In this document: piece by piece, positions 15,970 through 24,068 of the stretch
Numbering within the stretch: the first letter of the stretch is position 1
How the letters are laid out: each line of letters begins with the position of its first letter
From: Granulicella sp. WH15
GTDB lineage: Bacteria > Acidobacteriota > Terriglobia > Terriglobales > Acidobacteriaceae
DNA length: 64,000 nt
NCBI RefSeq assembly: GCF_009914315.1
Contig: NZ_CP042596.1
Coordinates: forward strand, 3,348,001-3,412,000
Reading direction: 5' to 3'
Notes under the pieces: generated by a model
What the model saw: only the letters and a program-made list of their open reading frames with translations
Told to the model about the DNA's origin: nothing
Database searches by the model: none
Made by a program: the position numbers and the translations under genes

Positions 15970-18900
15970 ATGAAGCACTCATCCCGACCCGCATCCCGAA
16001 TCGCCCTTGCGATTCTCGCGGTCACCATAGGCTCCCCTGCCCTCTCCCTGGCCCAGGGCGTACTTGCAGAGATCCACGGTATCGTCACCGACAGCACCGG
16101 CTCGGCCATCCCCAGCGCGACCATCGTCCTCACCGACGTGACCAAAGGCTGGACCCGCACCATTAAGAGCAACGCCCAGGGCGAGTACACCCTGCCCGAG
16201 CTCGAGACCGACCGCTTCGCCCTCACCGTGGACGCACCCGGCTTCCGTAAGAGCATCCGCCAGGGCATCCAGCTCCAGACCGGCCAGCAGGCCCGCGTCG
16301 ACTTCAGCCTGCTCAACGGCGAAGCCTCCGACAGCGTCACCGTCGAAGCCGACGCCTCGCTCGTCCAGTCCTCCGACGCCACGCTCGGCGATGTCGTCGA
16401 CCAGCGCAAGATCGTCGAGCTGCCCCTGAACGGCCGCCAGTTCTTCCAGCTCGCGCAGCTCGTGCCCAACGTCCTGCCGCCCATCCCCGGCTCGTCTCTC
16501 GCCTTCCGCGGCGGCTTCAACGTCTCCGGCCAGCCCGAGGTCAACAACAACTACCTGCTCGACGGTATCGACAACGCCGACGAGGCTACCATGCAGCCCA
16601 CCGTCTCGCCCTCGGTCGAAGGCATCCAGGAGTTCAAGCTCCTCACCGGCGTCTACACGGCAGAGTACGGACGCTTCTCCGGCGGCCAGATCCTCATCAC
16701 CACGCGCTCGGGCGGCAACGCCATCCACGGCTCGGCCTACGAGTTCTACCGCAACAGCTTCCTCGACGCCAAGCAATACTTCGCCCCCGGCAGCGTGCCT
16801 TCGTTCACCCGCAACCAGTACGGCGTGGCCATCGGCGGCCCCATCGTCAAAGACCACACCTTCTACTTCGGCACCTATGAAGGTCTGCGCCTGAACCAGC
16901 CGGTCAACCTGGCCGCAACTGTCCCCACCAACCTCGAGAGGCGAGGCATCTTCACCGAGCTTTCCACCCCGATCAAAAATCCCCAGACCGGTGTGGCCTA
17001 CACGAATAACACGCTTCCCACCATCGACCCCGTCTCACTCCAACTGCTTCAGTACTTCCCCACCCCCACCGCCGGAGGCGTTAGCAATAACTACTCCTTC
17101 AGCGAGATCCGCACCCAGCGGCAGGATCAGTTCTCGATCCGCGTGGACCAGACCCTATGGGCCAAGAACACCATCTTCGCCGCCTACCAGTATCAGAACC
17201 TGAACGCCTTCGAGCCCTCTAACTCCCTCTGCGGCACGGCCCAGATTCCCAACTTCGGCTGCAACACGCCGGAGCTTGACCAGGCCATCGCGATTCACGA
17301 TACGCAGATCGTCGGCTCCAACATGGTGAATGAGTTCCGCATCGGCTACAACCGCATCCGTACCAACCGCGCCCTTGAGGATGCCAAGTACGGCAACGTC
17401 CTCGCCCAGCTCGGCATCCCCACCACCGGGGCCAACGGCGTGGGTGATCAGACCGGCCTCAACATGGGCGTGCCTCGCGTAACGATCTCCGGCTATGCCG
17501 CACTCGGAGGTGCCACCAATCTCCCCCAGGGCCGCCGCGACAACACCTACAATCTCATCGACAGCTTTAGCTGGGTCAAGGGTAAGCACGCCTTCAAGTT
17601 CGGCGCGGACTACAAGCACTTCATCTATAACTTGCAGTACTACCAGGATGGCCGCGGCATCTTCAACTTCAATGGCCAGTACACCGGCCAGGCCCTCGCC
17701 GACTTCCTGCTCGGAGATCTCCAGGCCACCACGCGCGATCCCGGCGACCCCGGCGTTCACAGCTTCACCACCTCGTCGGATTTCTTCGTGCTCGACCAGT
17801 ACCAGGTCAGCAAGAAGCTAACCCTCACCTACGGCATCCGCTACGAGCTGGACTTTCCCGAGGGCGAAAAGAACAACCGCATCGCCTCCTACGACCCCAC
17901 CACAGGCAGTATGCCTGTCGCCGACGGCCGCCTGCTCAACTTCAACACCACCACCGGCCAGCTCGTCAGCGTCGGCAGCAACCCGCTCATCGGCAAGGTC
18001 TGGAACACGCGCTACACCAACGTGGCTCCGCGCATCAGCCTCTCCTACCAACCGCTCGGACCGAAGACCACCATCCGCGCCGGTTACGGGCTCTTCTACA
18101 ACCAGGTCACCGCCGGTAACGGCATCTCTCAGCTCTGGCGCGGTCTGCCCTTCCGCACTCTCCAGACCGTCACCAACCCCAACGGCACCACATATCCCAA
18201 ACCAAATCCGATCGCAACATGGACCGCACCGTTCCCTGCCGCAGGAGCCAGCGCAGGCAGCTACTCACCGAACGGCATCAACGTGAACTATCACACTGCC
18301 TACGTCCAGCAGTGGAACCTTGCCATCGACCGCGAGCTGTCGAAGGACCTTGCGCTCGAGATCAGCTACCTCGGCTCGCACGGCTCACACCTGCAGGAGA
18401 GCTTCAACGTCAACCAGCCCACACCGGCTGCTGGAACGGTACAGTCTCGCCGTCCCTTCAGCCAGTGGGGTCCCATCACCTACGTCGACTCCACCGGCGG
18501 CTCCAGCTATAACAGCCTCTCGGCCCAGGTCACCCGCCGCTACTCGGCCGGCATGACGCTGCTCGCCTCTTACACCTATTCCCATTCTCTGGATGATGCC
18601 CCCTACAGCGGCTCCCTTCAGAACTTCCGCAATCTGGCCTCGCAATGGGCATCGTCCGACTACGACATCCGTCAGCGAGCTGTCGCCAGCTTCACCTACG
18701 AGCTGCCCTTCGGCACCAAGAAGCCGATCGGCGCAACCCTGGGCGCACTGCCTCGCGCAGCCATCTCCGGCTGGCAGGTCAACGGTATCCTCTCCTTCAA
18801 CTCCGGCCTGCCCTTCACCGTCACCACCACCAAGGACCCCGGCAACGTCGGCCTCACCTCCGGCTCCGGCGGCTACGCCAACCTGGTTCCCAACCAGCCG

Positions 18901-19233
18901 TTCTACCCCGCGAATAAAACGCCGCTGAACTGGTTCAACACCGCAGCCTTCACCGGTGCATCCATCACTCCGGCTGGCACCTACGCCCTGGGCAACTCGG
19001 GCCGCAACATGCTGACCGGCGGCGGCTACGAAGACCTGGACTTCGGTGTCTACCGCAACATCCCTATCCATAATCAGATCCACGTCGAGTTGCGCGCCGA
19101 GATCTTCAACGCGCTCAATCACCCGTCCTTCGGCACTCCCACCAGCTCCATCGACTCCAGCAGCGCCGGAGCCTTCTCCAACACCACCTCCACCGCACGC
19201 CAGACACAGTTCGCAGCCAAGGTCCTCTTCTAA
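15970..19233 (+). CDS. Oar-like TonB-dependent receptor with carboxypeptidase-regulatory domain
   Basis: 1087 residues from the ATG at 15970, preceded by GGAGGT at nine bases; the frame is open further upstream but that part crosses the terminator hairpin. Order of parts: signal peptide (about 1-28), CarboxypepD_reg Ig-like domain (about 30-115, EIHGIVTDSTGSAIPSATIV), plug domain (about 115-245, with LPLNGRQFFQLAQ), then the 22-strand barrel ending in the aromatic terminus KVLF. Such proteins are expanded in acidobacteria and are thought to import large or polymeric nutrients, or act in export of surface proteins (Myxococcus Oar). The neighbouring exported peptidase hints at peptide use. Ligand unknown. 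Confidence 0.9.
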   Translation: MKHSSRPASRIALAILAVTIGSPALSLAQGVLAEIHGIVTDSTGSAIPSATIVLTDVTKGWTRTIKSNAQGEYTLPELETDRFALTVDAPGFRKSIRQGIQLQTGQQARVDFSLLNGEASDSVTVEADASLVQSSDATLGDVVDQRKIVELPLNGRQFFQLAQLVPNVLPPIPGSSLAFRGGFNVSGQPEVNNNYLLDGIDNADEATMQPTVSPSVEGIQEFKLLTGVYTAEYGRFSGGQILITTRSGGNAIHGSAYEFYRNSFLDAKQYFAPGSVPSFTRNQYGVAIGGPIVKDHTFYFGTYEGLRLNQPVNLAATVPTNLERRGIFTELSTPIKNPQTGVAYTNNTLPTIDPVSLQLLQYFPTPTAGGVSNNYSFSEIRTQRQDQFSIRVDQTLWAKNTIFAAYQYQNLNAFEPSNSLCGTAQIPNFGCNTPELDQAIAIHDTQIVGSNMVNEFRIGYNRIRTNRALEDAKYGNVLAQLGIPTTGANGVGDQTGLNMGVPRVTISGYAALGGATNLPQGRRDNTYNLIDSFSWVKGKHAFKFGADYKHFIYNLQYYQDGRGIFNFNGQYTGQALADFLLGDLQATTRDPGDPGVHSFTTSSDFFVLDQYQVSKKLTLTYGIRYELDFPEGEKNNRIASYDPTTGSMPVADGRLLNFNTTTGQLVSVGSNPLIGKVWNTRYTNVAPRISLSYQPLGPKTTIRAGYGLFYNQVTAGNGISQLWRGLPFRTLQTVTNPNGTTYPKPNPIATWTAPFPAAGASAGSYSPNGINVNYHTAYVQQWNLAIDRELSKDLALEISYLGSHGSHLQESFNVNQPTPAAGTVQSRRPFSQWGPITYVDSTGGSSYNSLSAQVTRRYSAGMTLLASYTYSHSLDDAPYSGSLQNFRNLASQWASSDYDIRQRAVASFTYELPFGTKKPIGATLGALPRAAISGWQVNGILSFNSGLPFTVTTTKDPGNVGLTSGSGGYANLVPNQPFYPANKTPLNWFNTAAFTGASITPAGTYALGNSGRNMLTGGGYEDLDFGVYRNIPIHNQIHVELRAEIFNALNHPSFGTPTSSIDSSSAGAFSNTTSTARQTQFAAKVLF

Positions 19234-19257
19234 ACCCATCGCTAACCAGCAGCAGCC

Positions 19258-19300
19258 ACCGCGTGCGACAAGGCTTTCTTGCTTGTCACACGCGGTTTTC
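19258..19300 (+). terminator. Intrinsic terminator after the first receptor gene
   Basis: Arms ACCGCGTGCGACAAG (19258-19272) and CTTGTCACACGCGGT (19282-19296) pair over 15 positions with one mismatch, followed by TTTTC. Confidence 0.85.
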
Positions 19301-19350
19301 ATTTAAAACAAAGACTATGCTGGCCAACGAGGAAGTATAAACTCGCACCT

Positions 19351-20121
19351 ATGCCACGCCGCTCCAAGACGCATCACCCCGGCGAGAAGCACTCCGTCCG
19401 GATGAAGGCTTACCTCCTCATCCAGAAGAAGATAGCCTCCGGCGAGCTACGCGCCGGAACCCTCATCTCCGAGCTGGCGCTCTCCCGCGAGCTGGGCTCG
19501 AGCCGCACCCCCATCCGCGAGGCCGCAGGCCAGCTCCTCGCCGAGGGCCTGCTCGAGCTAAGCCCCGGTGGCGGCATCGTCGTCACCCGGCTCACCCGCC
19601 AGAGCATCATCGAGCTATACGAGCTGCGCGAGGCCCTCGAGGTCTTCGCCGTAGGCCGCGCCGCCCAGAACCCCATGCAAGCCGCCGACCGCGAGCGTCT
19701 CGAAAGCCTCATCGAAGAGACGCAGGTGCTCCTCGAAGAGCTGAAAACCTCCGGCCAGTGGGAGCTGGACGCCGCGCAGATGCGCCGCTTCACCGTCTCC
19801 GACCTCGGCTTCCACGCGCTGCTCCTGCGCCTGGCCGCCAACACCCGCATCTCCAAGGTCATCGCCGACACCCGGCTGATGATCCTCATCTTCGGCATCC
19901 AGCGCAGCGGCCACCGGCGCGACGAGCTGGAGCGCATCTACCGCCACCATCGCGAGATCCTCGAAGCAGTCCTCGAGCAGGACGCCAAGCGCGCCCGCCG
20001 CCTGCTCGCCGAGCACATCCAGGCCAGTGCTCAGGAGCGCCTAGCGGAGTTTGACCACTGGGAGCGCGAATCCTCCCTCGCCAACCTCGACCTGGCCAAC
20101 TCCCTCAGCCTCGAAGACTGA
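19351..20121 (+). CDS. GntR-family regulator, FCD type
   Basis: 256 residues from the ATG at 19351; the frame is open upstream to 19279 but that part overlaps the terminator. Winged helix at about 15-85 (LSRELGSSRTPIREAAGQLL), FCD domain at about 95-230. The basic N-terminus (MPRRSKTHHPGEKH) is longer than usual. It lies just upstream of a DapA-family lyase, an isomerase-like gene and an MFS carrier on the same strand, so it most likely senses a sugar acid or related carboxylate and controls that set. The palindrome at 20172-20185 is the expected binding site. Confidence 0.9.
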   Translation: MPRRSKTHHPGEKHSVRMKAYLLIQKKIASGELRAGTLISELALSRELGSSRTPIREAAGQLLAEGLLELSPGGGIVVTRLTRQSIIELYELREALEVFAVGRAAQNPMQAADRERLESLIEETQVLLEELKTSGQWELDAAQMRRFTVSDLGFHALLLRLAANTRISKVIADTRLMILIFGIQRSGHRRDELERIYRHHREILEAVLEQDAKRARRLLAEHIQASAQERLAEFDHWERESSLANLDLANSLSLED

Positions 20122-20171
20122 TTCGCCCCCACAAAACCCCCATTTTGCAGGGTCCGTAAATTAACGCAATC

Positions 20172-20185
20172 GATTGTCGACAATC
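20172..20185. promoter_or_regulatory. Perfect 14-bp palindrome, likely FCD-regulator operator
   Basis: GATTGTCGACAATC, a perfect dyad of the TTGTC-GACAA kind often seen for GntR/FCD proteins, 28 bases before the ATG of the DapA-family gene and just after the GntR gene. Confidence 0.7.
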
Positions 20186-20213
20186 AGTACTCATACGTAT
20201 TACTTTGAACGCC

Positions 20214-21119
20214 ATGACTCCGCTTCTTCACGGCACCTACGCCGCCGTCCTCACCCCGCGCGACGCAGACGGCAGCATCAATGAAGCCCTGTTCCGCTCC
20301 TGGCTCAACTTCCTCATCTCCCGCGGCGTCGACGGATTCGCCATCAACGGAGCCACCGGCGAGTTCTGCCTGGTCACCGAGCCCGAGTTCGACCGCCTCA
20401 TGCAGATCGTCGCCGAGACCATCCAGGACCACCCCTCCATCCGCTTCGTCGCCGGAGTCGGAGCCGCCGGTTCCGCCGCCGCCATCCGCCTGGGCAACCT
20501 CGCCGCCCGCGCCGGAGCCACCGGCCTGCTCCTCCCGATGCCCTACTTCTTCCCCTACTCCCAGGCCGACGTAAAGTCCTTCAGCCGCACGGTCGCGGCC
20601 AGCGTCCAGGCCCCGATCCTGCTCTACAACCTGCCGCAGTTCACCTCTCCGCTCGCCCCCGCCACCTCGCTCGAGCTGATCCGAGACACGGACAACATCG
20701 TCGGCATCAAGGACAGCAGCGGCTCGCTCGACACCCTGCGCCTGCTCACCTCCGAGGGCATCCCCGCCACCCGCATCGTCGGCAACGACGGCGCGCTCGC
20801 CCAAGCCCTCGTCGAGCGCGTCACCGACGGCGTCATCTCCGGCGTCGCCTGCGCCCTGCCCGAGCTGATGACCCAGCTCTACCGCATGGGCTGCATCGAT
20901 CCACTCGCCACCAGCTTCGAGCATCTGGTAGCCTCGCTCAAGCTCTTCATCGCCCAGCTCGATCCCTTCCCAACGCCCTGGGGGCTGAAGATCATCGCCG
21001 AGGCCCGCAACCTGGCCCCGGCCACATTTCCGTTCCCACTCGCTCCCGAGCGCGTGCTCCAGACGGCCCAATTCACCGCCTGGTTCGCCGAGCATCGCAG
21101 CGAATTGCAGGTGCAGTAG
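20214..21119 (+). CDS. DapA/NanA-family class I aldolase or lyase
   Basis: 301 residues from the ATG at 20214 (a TTG nine bases earlier is in frame). Family of 4-hydroxy-tetrahydrodipicolinate synthase, N-acetylneuraminate lyase and 2-keto-3-deoxy-sugar-acid aldolases, all of which form a Schiff base with pyruvate. The Schiff-base lysine is K166 in GIKDSSGS and the proton-relay tyrosine is Y138 in YNLPQF. The substrate-carboxylate motif GATGEF is at about 46-51. The context (FCD regulator, sugar isomerase-like protein, MFS carrier) points to a catabolic sugar-acid or keto-acid cleavage rather than lysine synthesis. The exact reaction cannot be read from sequence. Confidence 0.85.
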   Translation: MTPLLHGTYAAVLTPRDADGSINEALFRSWLNFLISRGVDGFAINGATGEFCLVTEPEFDRLMQIVAETIQDHPSIRFVAGVGAAGSAAAIRLGNLAARAGATGLLLPMPYFFPYSQADVKSFSRTVAASVQAPILLYNLPQFTSPLAPATSLELIRDTDNIVGIKDSSGSLDTLRLLTSEGIPATRIVGNDGALAQALVERVTDGVISGVACALPELMTQLYRMGCIDPLATSFEHLVASLKLFIAQLDPFPTPWGLKIIAEARNLAPATFPFPLAPERVLQTAQFTAWFAEHRSELQVQ

Positions 21120-21143
21120 CAACACACAGGAGAGCTGATCCCG

Positions 21144-22742
21144 ATGGCGAATTGTATCTACCTCGTAACCAGCGGCGACCTTCGCCCGGCGGCAAACCGC
21201 AACTGCTGGCCCGCGCAAGCCGAGCTGGAAGCCCAGCTCCAACAGTGCATCTCCGCCCGCGGCTACACGCTCCAACGCGCCTTCCCCTACGCCCCCGTCG
21301 CCCAGCACGGCTTCATCTCCAGCCAGCGCATGGGCATGGACATCTTCGCCGAGATCCCCACTGGCGCGCCGCTCATCTTCGCCACCGCCGCCTGGCAGTA
21401 CACCCACCACGTCCTCGCCGGACTGCGCCGCCACCGTGGCCCCATCCTCACCATCGCCAACTGGTCCGGACAGTGGCCGGGCCTGGTAGGCCTGCTCAAC
21501 CTGAACGGCTCGCTGGTCAAGGCCGGGGTACGCTTCTCCACCCTCTGGAGCAAAGACTTCGACGATAGCTTCTTCCTCGACGGCCTAGCCCAGTGGCTGG
21601 CCAGCGGCCACGTCGATCACGACCTCACCCACGTCCGCCCCTTCGTCTCCGCCCCCGCGCCAATCGCCCCCATCGCCCAGGAGATCGCCACCGCCCTTCA
21701 GACCCGCAGCGCCATCCTCGGCGTCTTCGATGAGGGCTGCATGGGCATGTACAACGCCATCCTCGACGACGAGCTGCTGAACCCCATGGGCATCTACAAG
21801 GAGCGCCTCAGCCAGTCCGCGCTGGTAGCGCGCATGAGCACTGTCTCTACCGCCGACGCGCAAGCCATCCGCACCTGGCTTGACACACGCGGCCTCACCT
21901 TCAAGACCGGCACCGACGAGGCCACCGAGCTGACCGACGCCCAGATCCTCGACCAGTGCCGCATGTACGTCGCCGCCGTGCGCATCGCGAAGGAGTTCGG
22001 CTGCGATGCCATCGGCATCCAGTACCAGCAGGGCCTCAAGGACATGGCCCCGGCCTCCGACCTCGTAGAGGGCCTCCTGAACAACCCCGACCGCCCACCC
22101 GTCTTCGACGAGTCCGGCAACGAACTCTACCCCAACGCGGCCCTCCCCCACTTCAACGAGGTGGACGAAGGAGCCGCCGTAGACGCCCTCATCACCAACC
22201 GCTGCTGGATGCGCCTCGACCTCGATCCCTCCACCACCCTGCACGACCTGCGCTGGGGCGAGCACTACAAGGACGAGGTGATCGACGCCTTCGTCTGGGT
22301 CCTGCAAATCTCCGGAGCCGCACCCGCCTCGCACTTCGTCGGAGGCTACGCAGGCTCCAGCAGCGAGCGCCAACCGCCCATGTACTTCCCGCTCGGCGGA
22401 GGCACGCTCAAGGGTGTCGGCAGACCCGGCCAGATCGTCTGGAGCCGCGTCTTTCAAGAGAACGGCAAGCTCCACGCCGATATCGGCCGCGGCTCGGTCG
22501 TGCTTCTGCCCGAGTCCGAGACCAACCGCCGCTGGTCCCAGACCACACCACAGTGGCCGTTGGTCTCGGCCATCTTCCACGGCATCTCGCGCGACTCCTT
22601 CATGGCCCGGCACCGCGCCAACCACGTCAGCATCGCCTACGCCACCGACGGCCCCGAGGCCGACCGCGCCCTGGCTCTCAAGGCCGAAACCCTCCGCCTG
22701 CTCGGGGTCGAGGTCCATCTCTGCGGAACGGTGCAGCTCTAA
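21144..22742 (+). CDS. L-fucose/L-arabinose-isomerase-like protein
   Basis: 532 residues, no signal peptide. It begins with an alpha/beta domain (LVTSGDLRPAANRNCWPAQ), has ANWSGQWPGLVGLLNLNG at about 110-127, an acidic motif VFDEGCMGMYNA at about 194-205, and a C-terminal histidine in RHRANHVSIAYA. Overall size and this layout resemble the L-fucose isomerase-like family (COG2407), where a Glu, an Asp and a C-terminal His hold Mn2+. I am unsure that it is an active isomerase. The gene follows the DapA-family gene by 24 bases with GGAG upstream, so it is in the same operon and probably acts in the same pathway. Confidence 0.55.
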   Translation: MANCIYLVTSGDLRPAANRNCWPAQAELEAQLQQCISARGYTLQRAFPYAPVAQHGFISSQRMGMDIFAEIPTGAPLIFATAAWQYTHHVLAGLRRHRGPILTIANWSGQWPGLVGLLNLNGSLVKAGVRFSTLWSKDFDDSFFLDGLAQWLASGHVDHDLTHVRPFVSAPAPIAPIAQEIATALQTRSAILGVFDEGCMGMYNAILDDELLNPMGIYKERLSQSALVARMSTVSTADAQAIRTWLDTRGLTFKTGTDEATELTDAQILDQCRMYVAAVRIAKEFGCDAIGIQYQQGLKDMAPASDLVEGLLNNPDRPPVFDESGNELYPNAALPHFNEVDEGAAVDALITNRCWMRLDLDPSTTLHDLRWGEHYKDEVIDAFVWVLQISGAAPASHFVGGYAGSSSERQPPMYFPLGGGTLKGVGRPGQIVWSRVFQENGKLHADIGRGSVVLLPESETNRRWSQTTPQWPLVSAIFHGISRDSFMARHRANHVSIAYATDGPEADRALALKAETLRLLGVEVHLCGTVQL

Positions 22743-22751
22743 CCTGACCTT

Positions 22752-23981
22752 ATGCCGACGACGCTCGATGACCGCCCGCAGTACCGCTGGGCCGTCGTCG
22801 GCATGTTATGGTGCGTCTGCTTCTTCAACTACGCCGACCGCCAGGCGATCTTCTCGGTCTTCCCCCTGCTGGCCTCGGAGTTCCGCCTCTCAGACATACA
22901 ACTAGGCGTCGTCGCTGCGTCCTTCATGTGGGTCTACGCGGGCTTCGGCCCGATAGCGGGCTGGATCAGCGACCGCGTCTCGCGCAAGACTGTTATCCTG
23001 GGCGCGCTGGCCTTCTGGTCGCTGGCCACAGCGGCCACAGCGCTCTCGACCGGATACAGCTCGCTGGTCTGGCTACGCGCTCTGGGCGGTCTGGGCGAGG
23101 CGTTCTACTTCCCCGCCGCCATGTCCATGCTGGGCGACTACCACGGCCAGACCACGCGCTCCCGCGCCATGTCCATCCACCAGTCGAGCGTCTACGCGGG
23201 CAGCATCGCGGGCGGCACACTCTCGGCGCTCGTGGCCGAACACCACGGCTGGCGTTCGAGCTTCCTGTTCTTCGGCGCAGCAGGGCTACTGCTGAACATC
23301 ATGCTACTTCTATCGTTACGTGAGCCTACACGGGGAGCCACAGAAGAAAAACTAGCCACACACGAGAAGCAAAGCATCCTCACCGGCATCCGCGATGTAC
23401 TCACTAACCCCAATGCCCTGGCCCTCATCGCCATCTTCATCGGCGCGAACTTCGTGGCAGTCGTCTTCCTCACATGGATGCCGACGTTCCTCTTCCGCAA
23501 GTTCCACATGACGGTCGCGATGGCAGGCTTCAGCGCCACAGCCTACATTCAGGCCGCATCCGTGTGCGGCGTGCTGCTGGGCGGAATGCTGGCCGACCGG
23601 GCAGCCCGACAAAGCCGCTCCGGCCGCATCCAGACACAGGCCCTCGGCCTCCTGCTCGGCGTGCCCTTCCTCTTCTTCGCCGGATGGACCACATCCACCA
23701 AGGTATTACTCGTAGCCTTCCTCGGCTTCGGTCTCTCCAAGGGACTCTACGACGCGAACATCTGGGCATCGCTCTACGACGTAACTCCGACAAATCGGCG
23801 TGGCGTCGCGGCTGGCGTAATGAACTCGCTGGGCTGGCTAGGCGGTGGCACCGCGCCAGTCCTGATCGCGGCAGCAGCGACCCACGTAAGCCTCAGCGTA
23901 TGCGTCTCCGCCACTGCATTGATCTATCTCGTGCTGGGACTGGCAGCATTGGCCTTGAGACGGCGAGTCGATCACATCTGA
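22752..23981 (+). CDS. MFS transporter, anion:cation symporter (ACS) type
   Basis: 409 residues with twelve predicted membrane helices. The loop between helices 2 and 3 carries the MFS signature GWISDRVSRKTV (about 75-86), and NYADRQAIFSVFP in helix 1 resembles ExuT/GudP-type hexuronate and glucarate carriers. It should take up the sugar acid or carboxylate used by the two upstream enzymes; only nine bases separate it from the isomerase-like gene. A perfect hairpin ends the unit. Confidence 0.88.
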   Translation: MPTTLDDRPQYRWAVVGMLWCVCFFNYADRQAIFSVFPLLASEFRLSDIQLGVVAASFMWVYAGFGPIAGWISDRVSRKTVILGALAFWSLATAATALSTGYSSLVWLRALGGLGEAFYFPAAMSMLGDYHGQTTRSRAMSIHQSSVYAGSIAGGTLSALVAEHHGWRSSFLFFGAAGLLLNIMLLLSLREPTRGATEEKLATHEKQSILTGIRDVLTNPNALALIAIFIGANFVAVVFLTWMPTFLFRKFHMTVAMAGFSATAYIQAASVCGVLLGGMLADRAARQSRSGRIQTQALGLLLGVPFLFFAGWTTSTKVLLVAFLGFGLSKGLYDANIWASLYDVTPTNRRGVAAGVMNSLGWLGGGTAPVLIAAAATHVSLSVCVSATALIYLVLGLAALALRRRVDHI

Positions 23982-23992
23982 ACACAAACAAA

Positions 23993-24022
23993 TCGGCCAT
24001 CTACCCGAGAGTAGATGGCCGA
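23993..24022. terminator. Bidirectional terminator hairpin
   Basis: TCGGCCATCTAC (23993-24004) and GTAGATGGCCGA (24011-24022) form a perfect 12-bp stem with a 6-base loop, between the converging MFS and BNR-repeat genes; T/A-rich DNA flanks it on both sides. Confidence 0.8.
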
Positions 24023-24068
24023 CCCAATTGAAACAATTTTAGTTACTTATAACTAGTTATTGTTTTAG

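Noticed and set aside
20184..21434. Open frame of 416 codons opposite the DapA-family gene
   Set aside because: Antisense shadow, Gly/Glu/Asp-rich, no motif.
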